Positions 40,455-50,600 of a stretch of 64,000 nt of DNA are shown here, one piece after another. A model generated the notes under the pieces. That model made no database searches. It saw nothing but the letters and a program-made list of their open reading frames with translations, and had not been told where the DNA came from. The DNA is taken from positions 1 to 64,000 of the forward strand of contig NZ_JADYUM010000010.1 of assembly GCF_021531815.1 (NCBI RefSeq), given 5' to 3'. Both the position numbers and the translations under genes were made by a program. Numbering within the stretch: the stretch's first letter is position 1; every line of letters begins with the position of its first letter. Source of the stretch: Pseudoflavonifractor phocaeensis. GTDB taxonomy: Bacteria > Bacillota > Clostridia > Oscillospirales > Oscillospiraceae.

Positions 40455-41981
40455 TCATTCAAAAATATCCCGGACCTTGTACTCAATCTCAATTTTCTTG
40501 TTCGGGAACACACGCACTTTTTCAATCAGGAGACTGACCATAGCCGTTGTCAGTTCGTCGGCGTCCTCCAGCAGTTTTGCCGCGTTCTGGCGGTTGCTGC
40601 GCCGTTCCAGTTCTTCTTGCTTCTTCTTTGCCTGTGCTACGACTGCGGCATAGGCGCTTTTTATTAGCAGCAGCCTCTCGTCATATATGGCCTTTTGTGC
40701 CTGATAGGATTCCAGGGTAATCTCACCCATAAGATACTGTTCAAAGAGATTCTGCTTGCAGTCCAGCAGTTCGTCCATCTGCTGTTCGTATGCGGAGCGT
40801 TCCTCTACAACTGCTTTCAGCTGAATCGTGCCATCGGGATTGACTGGCAGCGTGACCTCCAGCTGCTTCTTCATCAGCAGGAGAACGCCCTGTTCCAGTT
40901 TGGCGGCGTCGTATGCCGCATGATAGCAGTCGAGGGATTTGTCTGCCTGGGAATGGCGGCAAATATAGCGCGCTGTTTTCTGAAATGTACGGGACAACGC
41001 ATGGCCGCAGCAGCCACAGAACACAATGCCTTTCAGGGGATAGTCATGCTTTACTTTGTGGGGCTGGGAAAACCGGCGCTGGGTGGCCTGCACCTGCTCG
41101 AACAGAGCCTTATCAATGATTGCAGGATGATGGTCAGGAATGATATGCCACTTCTCCCGGTCTTTCATGCGGCTCCGGGAACCGCCTACTTCAATGACAG
41201 CTCTTTTGCCGATGACATAGGACCCAATATACCGTTCGTCCTCCAGAATCCGCAGAACGGTGGAGCTGCACCATATCCCATGAGTGCGGGAAATATCGTG
41301 GGTATGGTTGCCATGGGCCGCCTTGTACTCGCCAGGGGTCGGGATGCCCCTGCGAAACAGTTCCCTGGCAATCTCGGCGGCGCTGGTGCCGCTGGCAGCA
41401 AGTTCATAGATGAGCTGCACAACGGCAGCGGCCTCCGGGTCAGGCTCCATTCTGCCGTCATCGCTCTTGCGGTAGCCATAGGGACAGATTTTGCTCTGAT
41501 ACTCGCCGCGCTGCATTTTGGCATGTTTGGCGCTCTTGGTTTTCAGCGACATATCGCGGCTGTAATACTCGTTGATGAGATATTTGAAAGCTACGTCCAT
41601 GCCCCCGGTGTCGCCCCGGAAATTATTGGTGTCGAAATCGTCGCTGACAGAGATAAAGCGGGTGTGGAACAGAGGGAAAACGCGCTCGATGAAGTACCCT
41701 GTCTCAATACTGTTGCGGCCAAAGCGGGAGAGGTCCTTCACTATGATGCAGTCGATCTTGTTTTCCCGCACCAGCTCAAGCAGCTTTTGTACCTGGGGCC
41801 GCTCAAAGTTCGTGCCGCTGTAACCGTTGTCGATATACTCCGTGACCTCAGCGTTTTCAGATTCGGGCATGGAGGCGACAAACTCATGCAGGACAAGGCT
41901 TTGATTTTCAATGCTCAGACTGTCGTATTTGTAGTCCTCGATGGACAGTCGGATGTAGAGGGCTATTTCATATTTCTGCAC
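40455..41981 (-). CDS. Large serine recombinase 3
   Basis: 508-aa serine recombinase. The N-terminal resolvase domain has the catalytic Ser in YIRLSIEDYKYDSLS and IIVKDLSRFGRN with its active-site Arg. It is followed by the recombinase domain (CPYGYRKSDDG), a zinc ribbon (CGCCGHALSRTFQ ... CRH) and a C-terminal coiled coil. It overlaps recombinase 2 by 19 bases. The three recombinases probably act together in excision and integration, as in Tn-type elements with recombinase trios. Confidence 0.9.
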   Translation of the reverse strand: MQKYEIALYIRLSIEDYKYDSLSIENQSLVLHEFVASMPESENAEVTEYIDNGYSGTNFERPQVQKLLELVRENKIDCIIVKDLSRFGRNSIETGYFIERVFPLFHTRFISVSDDFDTNNFRGDTGGMDVAFKYLINEYYSRDMSLKTKSAKHAKMQRGEYQSKICPYGYRKSDDGRMEPDPEAAAVVQLIYELAASGTSAAEIARELFRRGIPTPGEYKAAHGNHTHDISRTHGIWCSSTVLRILEDERYIGSYVIGKRAVIEVGGSRSRMKDREKWHIIPDHHPAIIDKALFEQVQATQRRFSQPHKVKHDYPLKGIVFCGCCGHALSRTFQKTARYICRHSQADKSLDCYHAAYDAAKLEQGVLLLMKKQLEVTLPVNPDGTIQLKAVVEERSAYEQQMDELLDCKQNLFEQYLMGEITLESYQAQKAIYDERLLLIKSAYAAVVAQAKKKQEELERRSNRQNAAKLLEDADELTTAMVSLLIEKVRVFPNKKIEIEYKVRDIFE

Positions 41982-43624
41982 TGTTCCAAAACCTCCTCAC
42001 AGCTCTCAAACTCGCTGCGGAACTTAAAACGGACGGTGAGCTTCTTATCTTTGGAAACTTCAATGCGGTCGATCAGCCGGTCGATAAGCTCTGCCGTCAG
42101 CTCCCGGTTTTCCCGGATGTCCTTTGCATCTTTCTCCAAAGTCCGGTACTCCTCGATCTGCCGGTCAATGGCTGTGACCCCTGATTCCAGCTGGCCGATC
42201 TCGGCGGCAAGCTGCTCGATCTTAGCTTCATAGCTGCCTTTGAGGGAGAAGTATTCATCCTTTGACAAAATTCCCTCAACAAGATGCTCATAAAGGCCAC
42301 GAATGGACTCGCGCAGCCGATGGGTGTCGCGTCTGCGGCTGGCGATCTTCTCTTTCAGTTTTGCCCGTTCAGATGCCAAGTGGGCAGTCTGTGCCAGAGA
42401 GAGCGAATACTGGCCCAGGGCCGTGTTGAGTTCTTCCTGAATCATGTCGGCAAGGCTGGTCAACAGCGATTCCTCATAGATAAATACGCCGGGACATTTT
42501 TCTTTTCCAACCCGGCTGTTGCTGATACAGTGGAAGGCATAGCGGTCAGCATCCTTTTTCCGGGGGCAGCGCATCCGGTGGAGATTCCCGCCGCATTTGG
42601 CGCAAAACACTTTGCCCCGGAGGATATTCGGCGTATAGGGCCGGACCTCGGTTTGCTCCCGCTTTTCGGCGGCATGGTCAAGATTCTTCTGCACGGTGTC
42701 GAACAGCTCCCTGCTGATGATTGCCTCATGGGTCCCGCGCACCACTGTCCACTCGTCCCTGGCAGCTTTGACCTGTCTATGGTCGATGATTTTTGTCTGC
42801 CCCTGAACGAGATCTCCGGTGTAGACCTCGGACCGGAGAATTTTCTTGACGGTCCAAGTCTGCCAGTTGCCGTTACCCAGGAGCTTTTCGTTGGAGATTG
42901 TCCCCTGGGACTTCTTATAGTAGCTGGGGGCCAAGTACCCGGCCTTATTCAGACGCAGGACGATGGTGTTCAAGCCCTCTCCCTCGGAGGCCCACTGGAA
43001 TATCTGACGGACCACGGGAGCTGCAACAGGGTCAACGATGAGCTGGTGGCAGTCATCCGGCGCTTTCAAATAGCCATAAGGTGCCCTGCCGCCGACAAAC
43101 TTTCCGTCCTTCATCGCCTGCCGCTGCTGCGCTTTGATTTTCCGGCCAATGTCCAGTGCGTAGGCTTCATTTATCATGTTCCGCAGAGGAATCATAATGC
43201 CGGAGTGTGCATCGTCAGGGTCAGCGGTATCGTACTGCTCGTTGATAGCGATAAACCGGACATTTCTGCTGCGGAAGTAATGCTCAATGTAATAGCCGGT
43301 GTCGATGCTGTTCCGGCCCAGGCGGGAGAGGTCCTTAACAATGACGCAGTTGACGCAACCGGCCTCGATGTCGGAAAGCATCTGCTGAAAAGCGGGACGG
43401 TGAAAGTTAGTGCCGGTCGCGCCGTTGTCGATGTAGGTGTCATAGACGCTGATCTCGGGATTCTTCTCCAGATACTGAGCAATAATCATCTGCTGCGTGT
43501 TGATAGATTCACTGTGGGAATACTTGCTCTCCACGGAGAGGCGGACATAAACGGCGGCGTGACAGGTCACGTCGATTTCGGGTGCAGCAACGACCGCAGC
43601 TGCTTTTCTGCTCTTTCTTGCCAT
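41963..43624 (-). CDS. Large serine recombinase 2
   Basis: 553-aa serine recombinase with catalytic motif YVRLSVESKYSHSES, VIVKDLSRLGRN, a recombinase domain (RAPYGYLKAPDDC), zinc ribbon (CAKCGGNLHRMRC) and coiled coil. An extra N-terminal Ala/Lys-rich stretch (ARKSRKAAAVVAAPE) precedes the catalytic domain. It begins 3 bases after recombinase 1 ends and overlaps recombinase 3, so the three are one operon. Confidence 0.9.
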   Translation of the reverse strand: MARKSRKAAAVVAAPEIDVTCHAAVYVRLSVESKYSHSESINTQQMIIAQYLEKNPEISVYDTYIDNGATGTNFHRPAFQQMLSDIEAGCVNCVIVKDLSRLGRNSIDTGYYIEHYFRSRNVRFIAINEQYDTADPDDAHSGIMIPLRNMINEAYALDIGRKIKAQQRQAMKDGKFVGGRAPYGYLKAPDDCHQLIVDPVAAPVVRQIFQWASEGEGLNTIVLRLNKAGYLAPSYYKKSQGTISNEKLLGNGNWQTWTVKKILRSEVYTGDLVQGQTKIIDHRQVKAARDEWTVVRGTHEAIISRELFDTVQKNLDHAAEKREQTEVRPYTPNILRGKVFCAKCGGNLHRMRCPRKKDADRYAFHCISNSRVGKEKCPGVFIYEESLLTSLADMIQEELNTALGQYSLSLAQTAHLASERAKLKEKIASRRRDTHRLRESIRGLYEHLVEGILSKDEYFSLKGSYEAKIEQLAAEIGQLESGVTAIDRQIEEYRTLEKDAKDIRENRELTAELIDRLIDRIEVSKDKKLTVRFKFRSEFESCEEVLEQCRNMK

Positions 43625-43627
43625 GGC

Positions 43628-45286
43628 TTATCCTGCCTTTCTCTGTTCGGTCATTTCTTCCTGTTCCTCCGGCTGCATGGTAAAACCGGCCATCTTGATA
43701 ACCTTCAGCGCCCGTTCATACTCATCCTTGTAGGTGAAGTCAATGTCCAGTTCTGTCTTGCTGATGACCTTAATGGTCTTGACCATGTGGACGAGGGCCT
43801 TACGGTCCAGGGTTTCCATCGTGGAAAACTGCGTGAAGTGGGAAATCCAGTAATTGCGCTCACTCTGGTTCTCCAACACTTTCTGAATCTTCTCTTTTAA
43901 GACCTTGATGCTCTCTTTGGCGCTGTCGGCCTGCTTTGTGTATTTGACCTTGTAGTAGGCGTATTCATCTTTCGTAATGGTGCCGCTGACGAGGTTTTCG
44001 TACAGGCGGGCCTTGAACTCCATCGCCTGCTGCAAGCGGCGCTCGTTGCTGGTGATGTGGTCACTGTACTCTTTGACCAACGCCCGGTTGATGCTCTGCT
44101 CGTCCACTTTTGCCAGCAGCGTTTCCAAGGACGCCACATTGTCAATATAGGCTTTCAAACTCTGCTGAACGCAGGCGGTCAAATCGCTCTCCTTGACCAT
44201 GGCCGGAGAAGTACAGCCATGCTTTTTGCCGGTGGGACAGTAGTAATAGTGGTACTCCTTGCCGTTTGCATGGTTGGTTTTCCGGGTCATGCGACTGCCG
44301 CAGCATCCGCAGACCAGGACGCCGGAGAACAGGTGGACGGTACTCTTATGCGGAGAGGTACGGGTTTCCATGCCCCGGATGCGCTGCACAAGGTCAAAAT
44401 CCTGCTTGGGGATCAACGCCTCATGTGCGTCCGGGATACGGACCCACTCGGAAGCTGGGCGCTGCTCTTTCTGCTTGATCTTGTAGTTGGATGTACTCTG
44501 CTTGCCCTGAACCAGCGTTCCAGCGTATGTCTCATCTTGCAAAATACGCAGAATGGTGGTAGCCGACCACTTGCAGTCCGCTTTGTCTGTATAGCCCTTT
44601 TTCGCATAGGGCAGGCCATTGTTCTTCTTATAGGCCAGCGGGGAGAGGATGCCCATTCTGTTCAGCTCATTGGCAATCGCCAGGGCGCTTGTACCCTCCA
44701 GCCGCATACGGAAAATGTCCTTGACCACGCGGGAGGCGTAAGGGTCTGGAATGAGTCGGTTTTTGTTTTCCTCGGACTTGATATACCCGTAGACGGTAAA
44801 CGCACCGACAAAATCGCCGTTGCGCCGTTTCACATCCAGGGAAGTCCGGGTCTTGATGGAAATATCCCGGCAGTACGCCTCGTTCATAATGTTCTTCACC
44901 GACACGGCCAAATCGTCGCCGCTGTTCTCATGGGCGGTGTCGATGTTATCCGTGATGGCAATGAAGCGCACCCCATAGGCCGGGAACACCCGACGCAGGT
45001 AGCGGCCGGTTTCGATGTACTCACGCCCCAGGCGGGACAGGTCCTTGACGATGACACAGTTGATTACACCGTCCGTCACATCCTGCATCATTTCCTTGAA
45101 CGCAGGGCGGTCAAAGATGATGCCGCTGTAACCATCGTCGATCTTCTCAGAGATGACTTCAATATCCGGGTTGCGCTCCACGAAGTTCTCAATGAGCTTG
45201 CGCTGGTTGGCAACGCTGTCGCTTTCGCTGGAACGGTCATCGGTATAGGAAAGTCGGATATATGCCGTTGCCTTGTACTTTGGCAT
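43628..45286 (-). CDS. Large serine recombinase 1
   Basis: 552-aa serine recombinase, first of the operon. Catalytic Ser in YIRLSYTDDRSSESDS, VIVKDLSRLGRE, recombinase domain (FTVYGYIKSEENKN), zinc ribbon (CGCCGSRMTRKTN ... YCPTGKKHGC) and C-terminal coiled coil. Start ATG follows GAAAGGAGTACTTTTTT. It differs enough from recombinases 2 and 3 that the trio is an old association rather than a recent tandem duplication. Confidence 0.92.
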   Translation of the reverse strand: MPKYKATAYIRLSYTDDRSSESDSVANQRKLIENFVERNPDIEVISEKIDDGYSGIIFDRPAFKEMMQDVTDGVINCVIVKDLSRLGREYIETGRYLRRVFPAYGVRFIAITDNIDTAHENSGDDLAVSVKNIMNEAYCRDISIKTRTSLDVKRRNGDFVGAFTVYGYIKSEENKNRLIPDPYASRVVKDIFRMRLEGTSALAIANELNRMGILSPLAYKKNNGLPYAKKGYTDKADCKWSATTILRILQDETYAGTLVQGKQSTSNYKIKQKEQRPASEWVRIPDAHEALIPKQDFDLVQRIRGMETRTSPHKSTVHLFSGVLVCGCCGSRMTRKTNHANGKEYHYYYCPTGKKHGCTSPAMVKESDLTACVQQSLKAYIDNVASLETLLAKVDEQSINRALVKEYSDHITSNERRLQQAMEFKARLYENLVSGTITKDEYAYYKVKYTKQADSAKESIKVLKEKIQKVLENQSERNYWISHFTQFSTMETLDRKALVHMVKTIKVISKTELDIDFTYKDEYERALKVIKMAGFTMQPEEQEEMTEQRKAG

Positions 45287-45414
45287 AAAAAAGTACTCCT
45301 TTCGTCCCGGTGCCTGCCGTAAGAAAAGAGTGGGTATGGAGGTTGTTATCAGGGGGGGGCATCCTTTTCCATACCCATCGTAGCATCTTTATCGGAAAAG
45401 CGCGAGTTTGTCGC

Positions 45415-45639
45415 TTACCGCAGAATCCCTTGCAGACAGTCCTCCAGCGTCTTGCCGTTGTCGGTAAATCTGGCGTTCACCACGAACTCGCCGCAGCGAA
45501 AGCGGTACGGATTCTTAATTTGCCGGACAAAGGACGCAATGCGTTCTTCCCTGGGCAGGGTCTTGTCCACAGAGACATCCCGGATGTCAACCAGCTCCTC
45601 GACGTCACTTTCCGTTTCATGGTTGGGAAATTGATTCAT
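45415..45639 (-). CDS. DUF6870-like small protein
   Basis: 74 aa, with the pattern VDIRDVSVDKTLPREERI, FVRQIKNPYRFRCGEFVV and LEDCLQGIL recurrent in small proteins near recombinases of Firmicutes conjugative elements (DUF6870, from memory). Function unknown. Start follows GGAAAGGAGATCGCC. It precedes the recombinase operon by about 130 bases. Confidence 0.75.
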   Translation of the reverse strand: MNQFPNHETESDVEELVDIRDVSVDKTLPREERIASFVRQIKNPYRFRCGEFVVNARFTDNGKTLEDCLQGILR

Positions 45640-46178
45640 GGCGATCTCCTTTCCGCAGCGTGGGTTGCTTCTTCAAAATCACATGAATGCGCTGGCGGAC
45701 AATGTTGCCAGCGCATGGTATCTGACTTTGAGGAAGGGCTGCGCCGAAAGTGTGGAGCCATACAACATAGGCAATCACCGGCGCAGCCTCCCAATCAGTT
45801 ACTGTTTGTTCATCCGTCACATTCGCCACGCGCCCCTGACGGGAGGCATGATGCAGGCCGCCTTTGGCGAGGCTGTCCCAACACCGCAGCATCGTACAAA
45901 ACGTGTGCCGCCGCGTTCCCCCTCAAGTCAGTGGGAGGCCGTAGCTGGAGTTGCATTTCGCCCGCGCTGTCATCGCGCCCGGTGTGCCACGCCGGGTCAA
46001 AGGCTGTGTAGATCGCTCGGGCAGCTTGTTCAAGATCACCTCCTGAAGCTGCCGTCCTGGCGGCGCGCCCTATACCGCTATCACGCGGGGTCTGTGCCTG
46101 CATCATGGTCTATTCACTTTTCAACGATCAGTGAAAGGCTCGTGGAAAATGTCCCTTCACCCTTCGCCGTTTTCAAAC
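45640..46178. other. Gene-poor stretch in the mobile element
   Basis: 539 bases between the sigma-like gene and the DUF6870 gene. Two - strand frames of 91 and 98 codons (45617-45892, 45810-46106) are open but I recognise neither, and they lack good ribosome binding sites. A perfect 10-bp hairpin ATGCGCTGGC / GCCAGCGCAT (45687-45716) sits close to the DUF6870 start. Possibly a leader RNA or a decayed gene. Confidence 0.4.
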
Positions 46179-46670
46179 CTATTTGTCACCCCATTTGGCA
46201 AGCAGCTTCATAATTTTCTTTTCCGCCGCGCAGACAGATTTGTGGACGCACTGAAAGCTGATGTGTTCCTGCTTGGCGATCTCCCGGACGGTCAGCCCCT
46301 CCACGCGGAACAGCCACAATCTGCGGAACTGGGTTTCACTCAGGCAGCACTTGATGCGGGCAACCGCCTCGGCGTTCAACCGCTCCTGCTCCTGTCGGTC
46401 ATAGATGGCCTCCAGGACAGCATCGACGCCCTGAGTGGAAATGCCATCACCAGCAAGGCCCTCGATGGATACGGTGTGGTTGGCGTGAACGTGGTCCCGC
46501 TTCTCAGTTTCGTGATAGTTCGCATCGGACCAGTTTTTCCAGCGCAGAAACTCATCCTCGCTGGAAAAGTCCTCGCGGGTCAGCCGGATGATATGCTTAT
46601 CCGCATCTATGTAAACAATGGCGGAGATGTCCTTCTTGTTAAGGGCATAGTCGCTCTTTCTGTTGAACAT
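46179..46670 (-). CDS. Sigma-70-like factor of the mobile element
   Basis: 163-aa protein with a C-terminal sigma-70 region 4-type helix-turn-helix (LSETQFRRLWLFRVEGLTVREI, IAKQEHISFQCVHKS). The N-terminal half is not recognised. Such small sigma-like proteins are widespread in Tn916/ICE-type elements and are thought to control transfer or recombinase genes. ATG 46670 follows AAATGGAGGAACGACA. That ribosome binding site is part of a 20-bp hairpin (46678-46726) and would be masked in the folded mRNA. Confidence 0.82.
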   Translation of the reverse strand: MFNRKSDYALNKKDISAIVYIDADKHIIRLTREDFSSEDEFLRWKNWSDANYHETEKRDHVHANHTVSIEGLAGDGISTQGVDAVLEAIYDRQEQERLNAEAVARIKCCLSETQFRRLWLFRVEGLTVREIAKQEHISFQCVHKSVCAAEKKIMKLLAKWGDK

Positions 46671-46677
46671 TGTCGTT

Positions 46678-46726
46678 CCTCCATTTCTGAAAATTTGTGG
46701 TAAAGCAAATTTTCAGAAATGGGAGG
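46678..46726 (-). promoter_or_regulatory. RBS-masking hairpin upstream of the sigma-like gene
   Basis: Left arm 46678-46697 (CCTCCATTTCTGAAAATTTG) and right arm 46706-46726 are complementary over 20 bp with one bulged base and an 8-base loop. On the mRNA, the anti-arm CCTCCCATTTC pairs with GAAATGGAGG, which is the ribosome binding site. Confidence 0.75.
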
Positions 46727-46775
46727 ATTCCGGCAGTGATATACTTTTTTCAACTTAATTCGACTGAAGAAACCA

Positions 46776-46808
46776 AAGGCGCACAGCTTCGGCTGTGCGC
46801 CTTTGATT
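46776..46808. terminator. Hairpin terminator, possibly bidirectional
   Basis: AAAGGCGCACAGC / GCTGTGCGCCTTT with loop TTCG, followed by GATTT on the + strand. The UUCG tetraloop makes it very stable. It isolates the sigma-like gene from the XRE side. Confidence 0.75.
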
Positions 46809-47043
46809 TCTCCAGTTCGGGTGTAGGCGTCTGTTGGCTGGAGTCCAACAAGCCCCTCTTTTTTTACTTCCCCGTCATAGAAGCCGACTTCTAACGGTTT
46901 CCCGCAGTCCGTTCCTACCCCTGAACCACTCCATCTGCGCGCCGGAACGTACAGAATATAGAGATCAGGTGCAGGAACCTTATTTTATCCGTCCTCCTTA
47001 TTCCATACCTCACTTTTCATCGAGTAATCTTCCTTTCTCTGCT
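46809..47043. other. Non-coding stretch upstream of XRE gene
   Basis: No supported gene. It is AT-richer than its surroundings towards 47000 and leads into the inverted-repeat operator at 47046. Nothing else is recognised. Confidence 0.4.
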
Positions 47044-47045
47044 AA

Positions 47046-47111
47046 TAATTTGAATTGCGCTTCTAATTATTAGAACTGAAACGGCATTCTTTAGAAGTCT
47101 GATTCAAATTA
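47046..47111. promoter_or_regulatory. Candidate operator of the XRE regulator
   Basis: Outer perfect inverted repeat TAATTTGAAT (47046-47055) / ATTCAAATTA (47102-47111) and an inner palindrome CTAATTATTAG (47063-47073), all in the 90 bases before the XRE start. The arrangement suggests autoregulation. Confidence 0.5.
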
Positions 47112-47131
47112 GAATAGTAAAGGGTGAATCT

Positions 47132-47458
47132 ATGCGAGACTTGAACAAAGACTTTGGCGCTGCCGTATCTGAGGCTCGGCGCAAACTTGGTCTAACACAG
47201 GTCGGCCTTGCCGAAGAACTCGGAAAAACAGACCGGTCTATTTCTGATATGGAAAACGGAAAAACAACTCCCAAGCTGGATACTGTCGCGTTATTTGCGC
47301 GCAGACTGGGAATCAGCGTAGACGCAGTTATCCACGACACGCCGCAAGGCGATGTTCCATTCTGCGTCAAGCAATTTTTTGCCGGGATGAGCGAGGAAGA
47401 AGCAGCAGGATATATCCGGCTCTGCGAGGATGCTGAGAAGATACGAACAAAAAAATAG
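47132..47458 (+). CDS. XRE-family regulator of the mobile element
   Basis: 108-aa protein with a Cro/C1-type helix-turn-helix over most of its length (AAVSEARRKLGLTQVGLAEEL ... RSISDMENGKTTPKLDTVALF) and a short C-terminal helical tail. It lacks peptidase or sensor domains. Start ATG follows GTAAAGGGTGAATCT. Divergent from the sigma-like gene, with inverted repeats in between that may be its operator, so it may switch the element between quiescent and active states. Confidence 0.82.
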   Translation: MRDLNKDFGAAVSEARRKLGLTQVGLAEELGKTDRSISDMENGKTTPKLDTVALFARRLGISVDAVIHDTPQGDVPFCVKQFFAGMSEEEAAGYIRLCEDAEKIRTKK

Positions 47459-47462
47459 GAAA

Positions 47463-47513
47463 AATGAGCGGCGGTCAGCGTAGTGAAATGCTGACCGCCG
47501 CTGTATTTTTGAG
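47463..47513 (+). terminator. Terminator after XRE gene
   Basis: AGCGGCGGTCAGC / GCTGACCGCCGCT, 10-base loop, then GTATTTTTG. Confidence 0.87.
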
Positions 47514-47609
47514 GCAGAACGGAAAGCATTTCGTTCATTGACCTATGCAGAAACCAATGCTCTGCATGGGGGATACCGGGAGCACATGGGAAGCACTGTG
47601 TAAATACAG

Positions 47610-47652
47610 AAAGAGGCGGCAAGAACATCTATTCTTGCCGCCTCAATTCCTT
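47610..47652 (-). terminator. Terminator after SLH protein 1
   Basis: GAGGCGGCAAGAA / TTCTTGCCGCCTC with a 6-base loop, TTTC on the - strand. It stands just after the SLH1 stop and opposite the XRE terminator. Confidence 0.78.
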
Positions 47653-47696
47653 TTGCCGTTGTTAATCAGCGGCTAAGTCTTTTGTTGTTTCCCGAT

Positions 47697-50600
47697 TTAG
47701 CCCAGGCAGCGATACAGGAAGGTCACGATCTGGGCACGAGTGCAGTCGTTGTTGGGGCTGAAGGTGGTAGCACTGGTGCCGCCAGTGATGCCGTTTTCAG
47801 CAGCCCACAGAACTGCGTTGTTGTAGTAGGCGTCAGCCGCCACGTCGGCGAAAGGATTCACGCTATCGGAGGAGGGAGACTTCTGAGCACGCCACAGGAA
47901 GGTGACGCTCTGCGCACGGGTGCAGGGAGCATTGGGCGAGAACTTTCCATCGCCGGTGCCGGTGGTAATACCCTGCTCCACGGCCCAGGCCACAGCCTTG
48001 GCATAGTAGCTGTCCGCGGGCACATCCGCGAAGCTGCTCACGCTCTCCGGCTCGGGGGAACCAGCCGCCCGCCACAGGAAGGTGACGATCTGGGCGCGGG
48101 TGCAGGGAGCGTCGGGGGCGAAGTGGGTATCGTCCACGCCGCCGGTGATGCCGTTCTCGGCGGCCCACAGGACCGCGTCGTAGTAGTAAGCGTCAGCGGG
48201 AACGTCCACGAAGAAGTTCAGCATGGAGTTATCCTCCATGAAGGTGGCCTCCACCGTGACCTTGCCGGCGGGCATGGTAAAGTTGTACTTGCCGTTCTTC
48301 TCCGTGAGCTTGACTTCCTTGCCGCTGGCGTCGGTGACAGTCAGGGTCTCCAGGGTGTGGCCCTTGTCGGGGGTAACGGTCAGGGTGACGGTGTCGCCCT
48401 TGGCAGCGCTCTTGGGCGAAACGGTGACCGTTCCGTTCACGGTCTTATCCACGGTGACGGAATAGCTGGGTGAGCTGCTGCCGGAGCTGCTGCCGCTGGA
48501 AGGCTTGATGTAGCCGCACACGGTGCAGGTGCGGCCGCTGAAGGTGTGGTCCGCCCGGTTCAACTCGGCTCCGCAAACGGTGCAGACCTGCCAGTGCTGG
48601 GTGCTGCTGCTCTTCCATTCGTCGGCGGTATGACCGACACTGATCTTCACCGCAGAAGCATCGAGGGTCGCGGTAAAGACCTGACCTGCTTTTTTGACTT
48701 CATAATCAGCCAGTTCATCCAAGCTGATGCCGGTTTTTACAGTGTATCCGTGGTCGCCGGCTCTCTGGTATGTAAGGCTGCTGTACACAGCCTTACCGGT
48801 GCTGTTGGAGATGATCACATCGCCGGAGCAGGTGATATCCGCAGTGTCGGTAATGGTCGGGTTACTGGAGTTAGCTGTAACGGTAATATCCTTCGCTCCG
48901 GTCACGGTCAGCGCACCGGTCACAGCCGTACCGGATTCGCAGGTGATAGTCACATTGCCGGAGCAGGAGATATCCGTTTTTCCGGCGATCAACTGGCTGC
49001 AGGAGCCCGCGGTGATGGTAACGTCCTCCGCACCGGTCACGGTCAGCGCACCGGTCACAGCCCCGGTGATAGTCACATTGCCGGAGCAGGTGATATTCGC
49101 ATTGCTAGAGGTGGCCATGGTACCGGAATTCGCCGTGACGGTGGCATCCTTCGCGCCGGTGACCGTCAAGGTACCGACAGCGGGTGCGCTCGATGTACTG
49201 CTGATGTCGACAATCGTCGAACCGTTGCCGGCGACGGTGAGGTCTGCGGCATAAAGGTTTTTGGCATAAAGGGTCTTGGTAGCCGGGTCATACTGAACCT
49301 TGTCGTTGCCAAGCACATTATCTTTATTGAGACTGGTGACTTTCACGCCGTTGACAGTGACACCGTAATTGATGCCCCAGATCGCATACAGGGTGGTGTC
49401 CTGGGTCACAGTGATGGTGGCGCCTGAAATTACTTCGTCGTTGGCACTGGTTGCCCAGCCAACGAACTGCAGACCCTGAGGTGCATCGAAGCCACATTCA
49501 GGCAAAGTATAGCTACCGGAAACGACTTTCACAGCATCCATGGAGCTACTGCCGCCGTTGGCGTCGAAGCTGACGGTGTATAGTTTGTCCACTGTTACAT
49601 TTTCGACTTCCTTCTGCCCCTCGGTCAATATGATATTATTTCCGTCAATGGACTTGAACCCATAGTCCTTTGCCAGCAGCGCACTAAGAGTTTCACTGGC
49701 TGTAAGCTTGGCGAAGCTGCCGCCGGAGAGGGTCAGCTTGTCGTTCAGCGACTGCACAGGGTGTTTAAACTCGCCGCCGCTGATGTTGATGCTCACATTC
49801 TCGGATGGATTCTCCGAATGATAGAGGTCCACCTCATAGAGCGACATTCCAACTTCTTCCATAAAGATATTGTCTGCGATGAACGTACCGCCCTTGATGT
49901 CCACGGTGATGGGCAGGTCGTTCTCAAGCGGGGAGACAGCCAGGGCAATACAGCCCAGCTCAATATTGCTATCTCCCACACCGTTTTCCGTGGGTGCATC
50001 GTATTCTCCAAACGCATTGAGTTCTGCCGGTTCATCGATGGTCAGCTTGCCCGCACGAATCTCAATGGCAACGGTTCTGCCTTCCAGCGTTCCGCTGACG
50101 GTGCATTCCGAATTTCCGGACATGTAAAGTACCCTGGCATAAGTGTTCGAGATGGAGACATCCTTGCCTACGGTGCAGACTGAGCCGTCCTTCACATGTA
50201 TCGTATTATTAACTTTCGTGCTATAAGTTGAGCTCGTTTCTATCGTACCTTTGCCCGTGATGTTCAGCTTGCTTTGGTCAATGGTGATGAAACTATCGGC
50301 GTTCACTTTCTTGGCGATGAGGTTATGTCCATTCATGTCCAGGGTGAGATCCACACCTTGCTCAAGCGTGATGCTGTTAGCCAGCATCACATCTTTCAGC
50401 AGCTTGACCGTGCCGGTCTTTTCGGAGCTGTCAATCACAGCCTGGAGGGCCTCCTGCAGGTCCATATACTCGGTCGTTTCGCTGCCGATGGTCGCGGAAG
50501 CGACATTTGCCGCGCTGCGCTCGAGCAGCTTGAGGGAACCGTATAGGTAATCTCCCATCAGAACAATATAGTTTTCGTCATCGGGAACGAATTTGCTGGC

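Noticed and set aside
45810..46106. 98-codon - strand frame as a real gene
   Set aside because: Not recognised, no clear ribosome binding site; kept only as part of the gene-poor stretch.
49380..49590. InlB-type repeat in SLH1 as evidence of a Listeria internalin
   Set aside because: The B-repeat is widespread in Firmicutes surface proteins, and no leucine-rich repeats are present.
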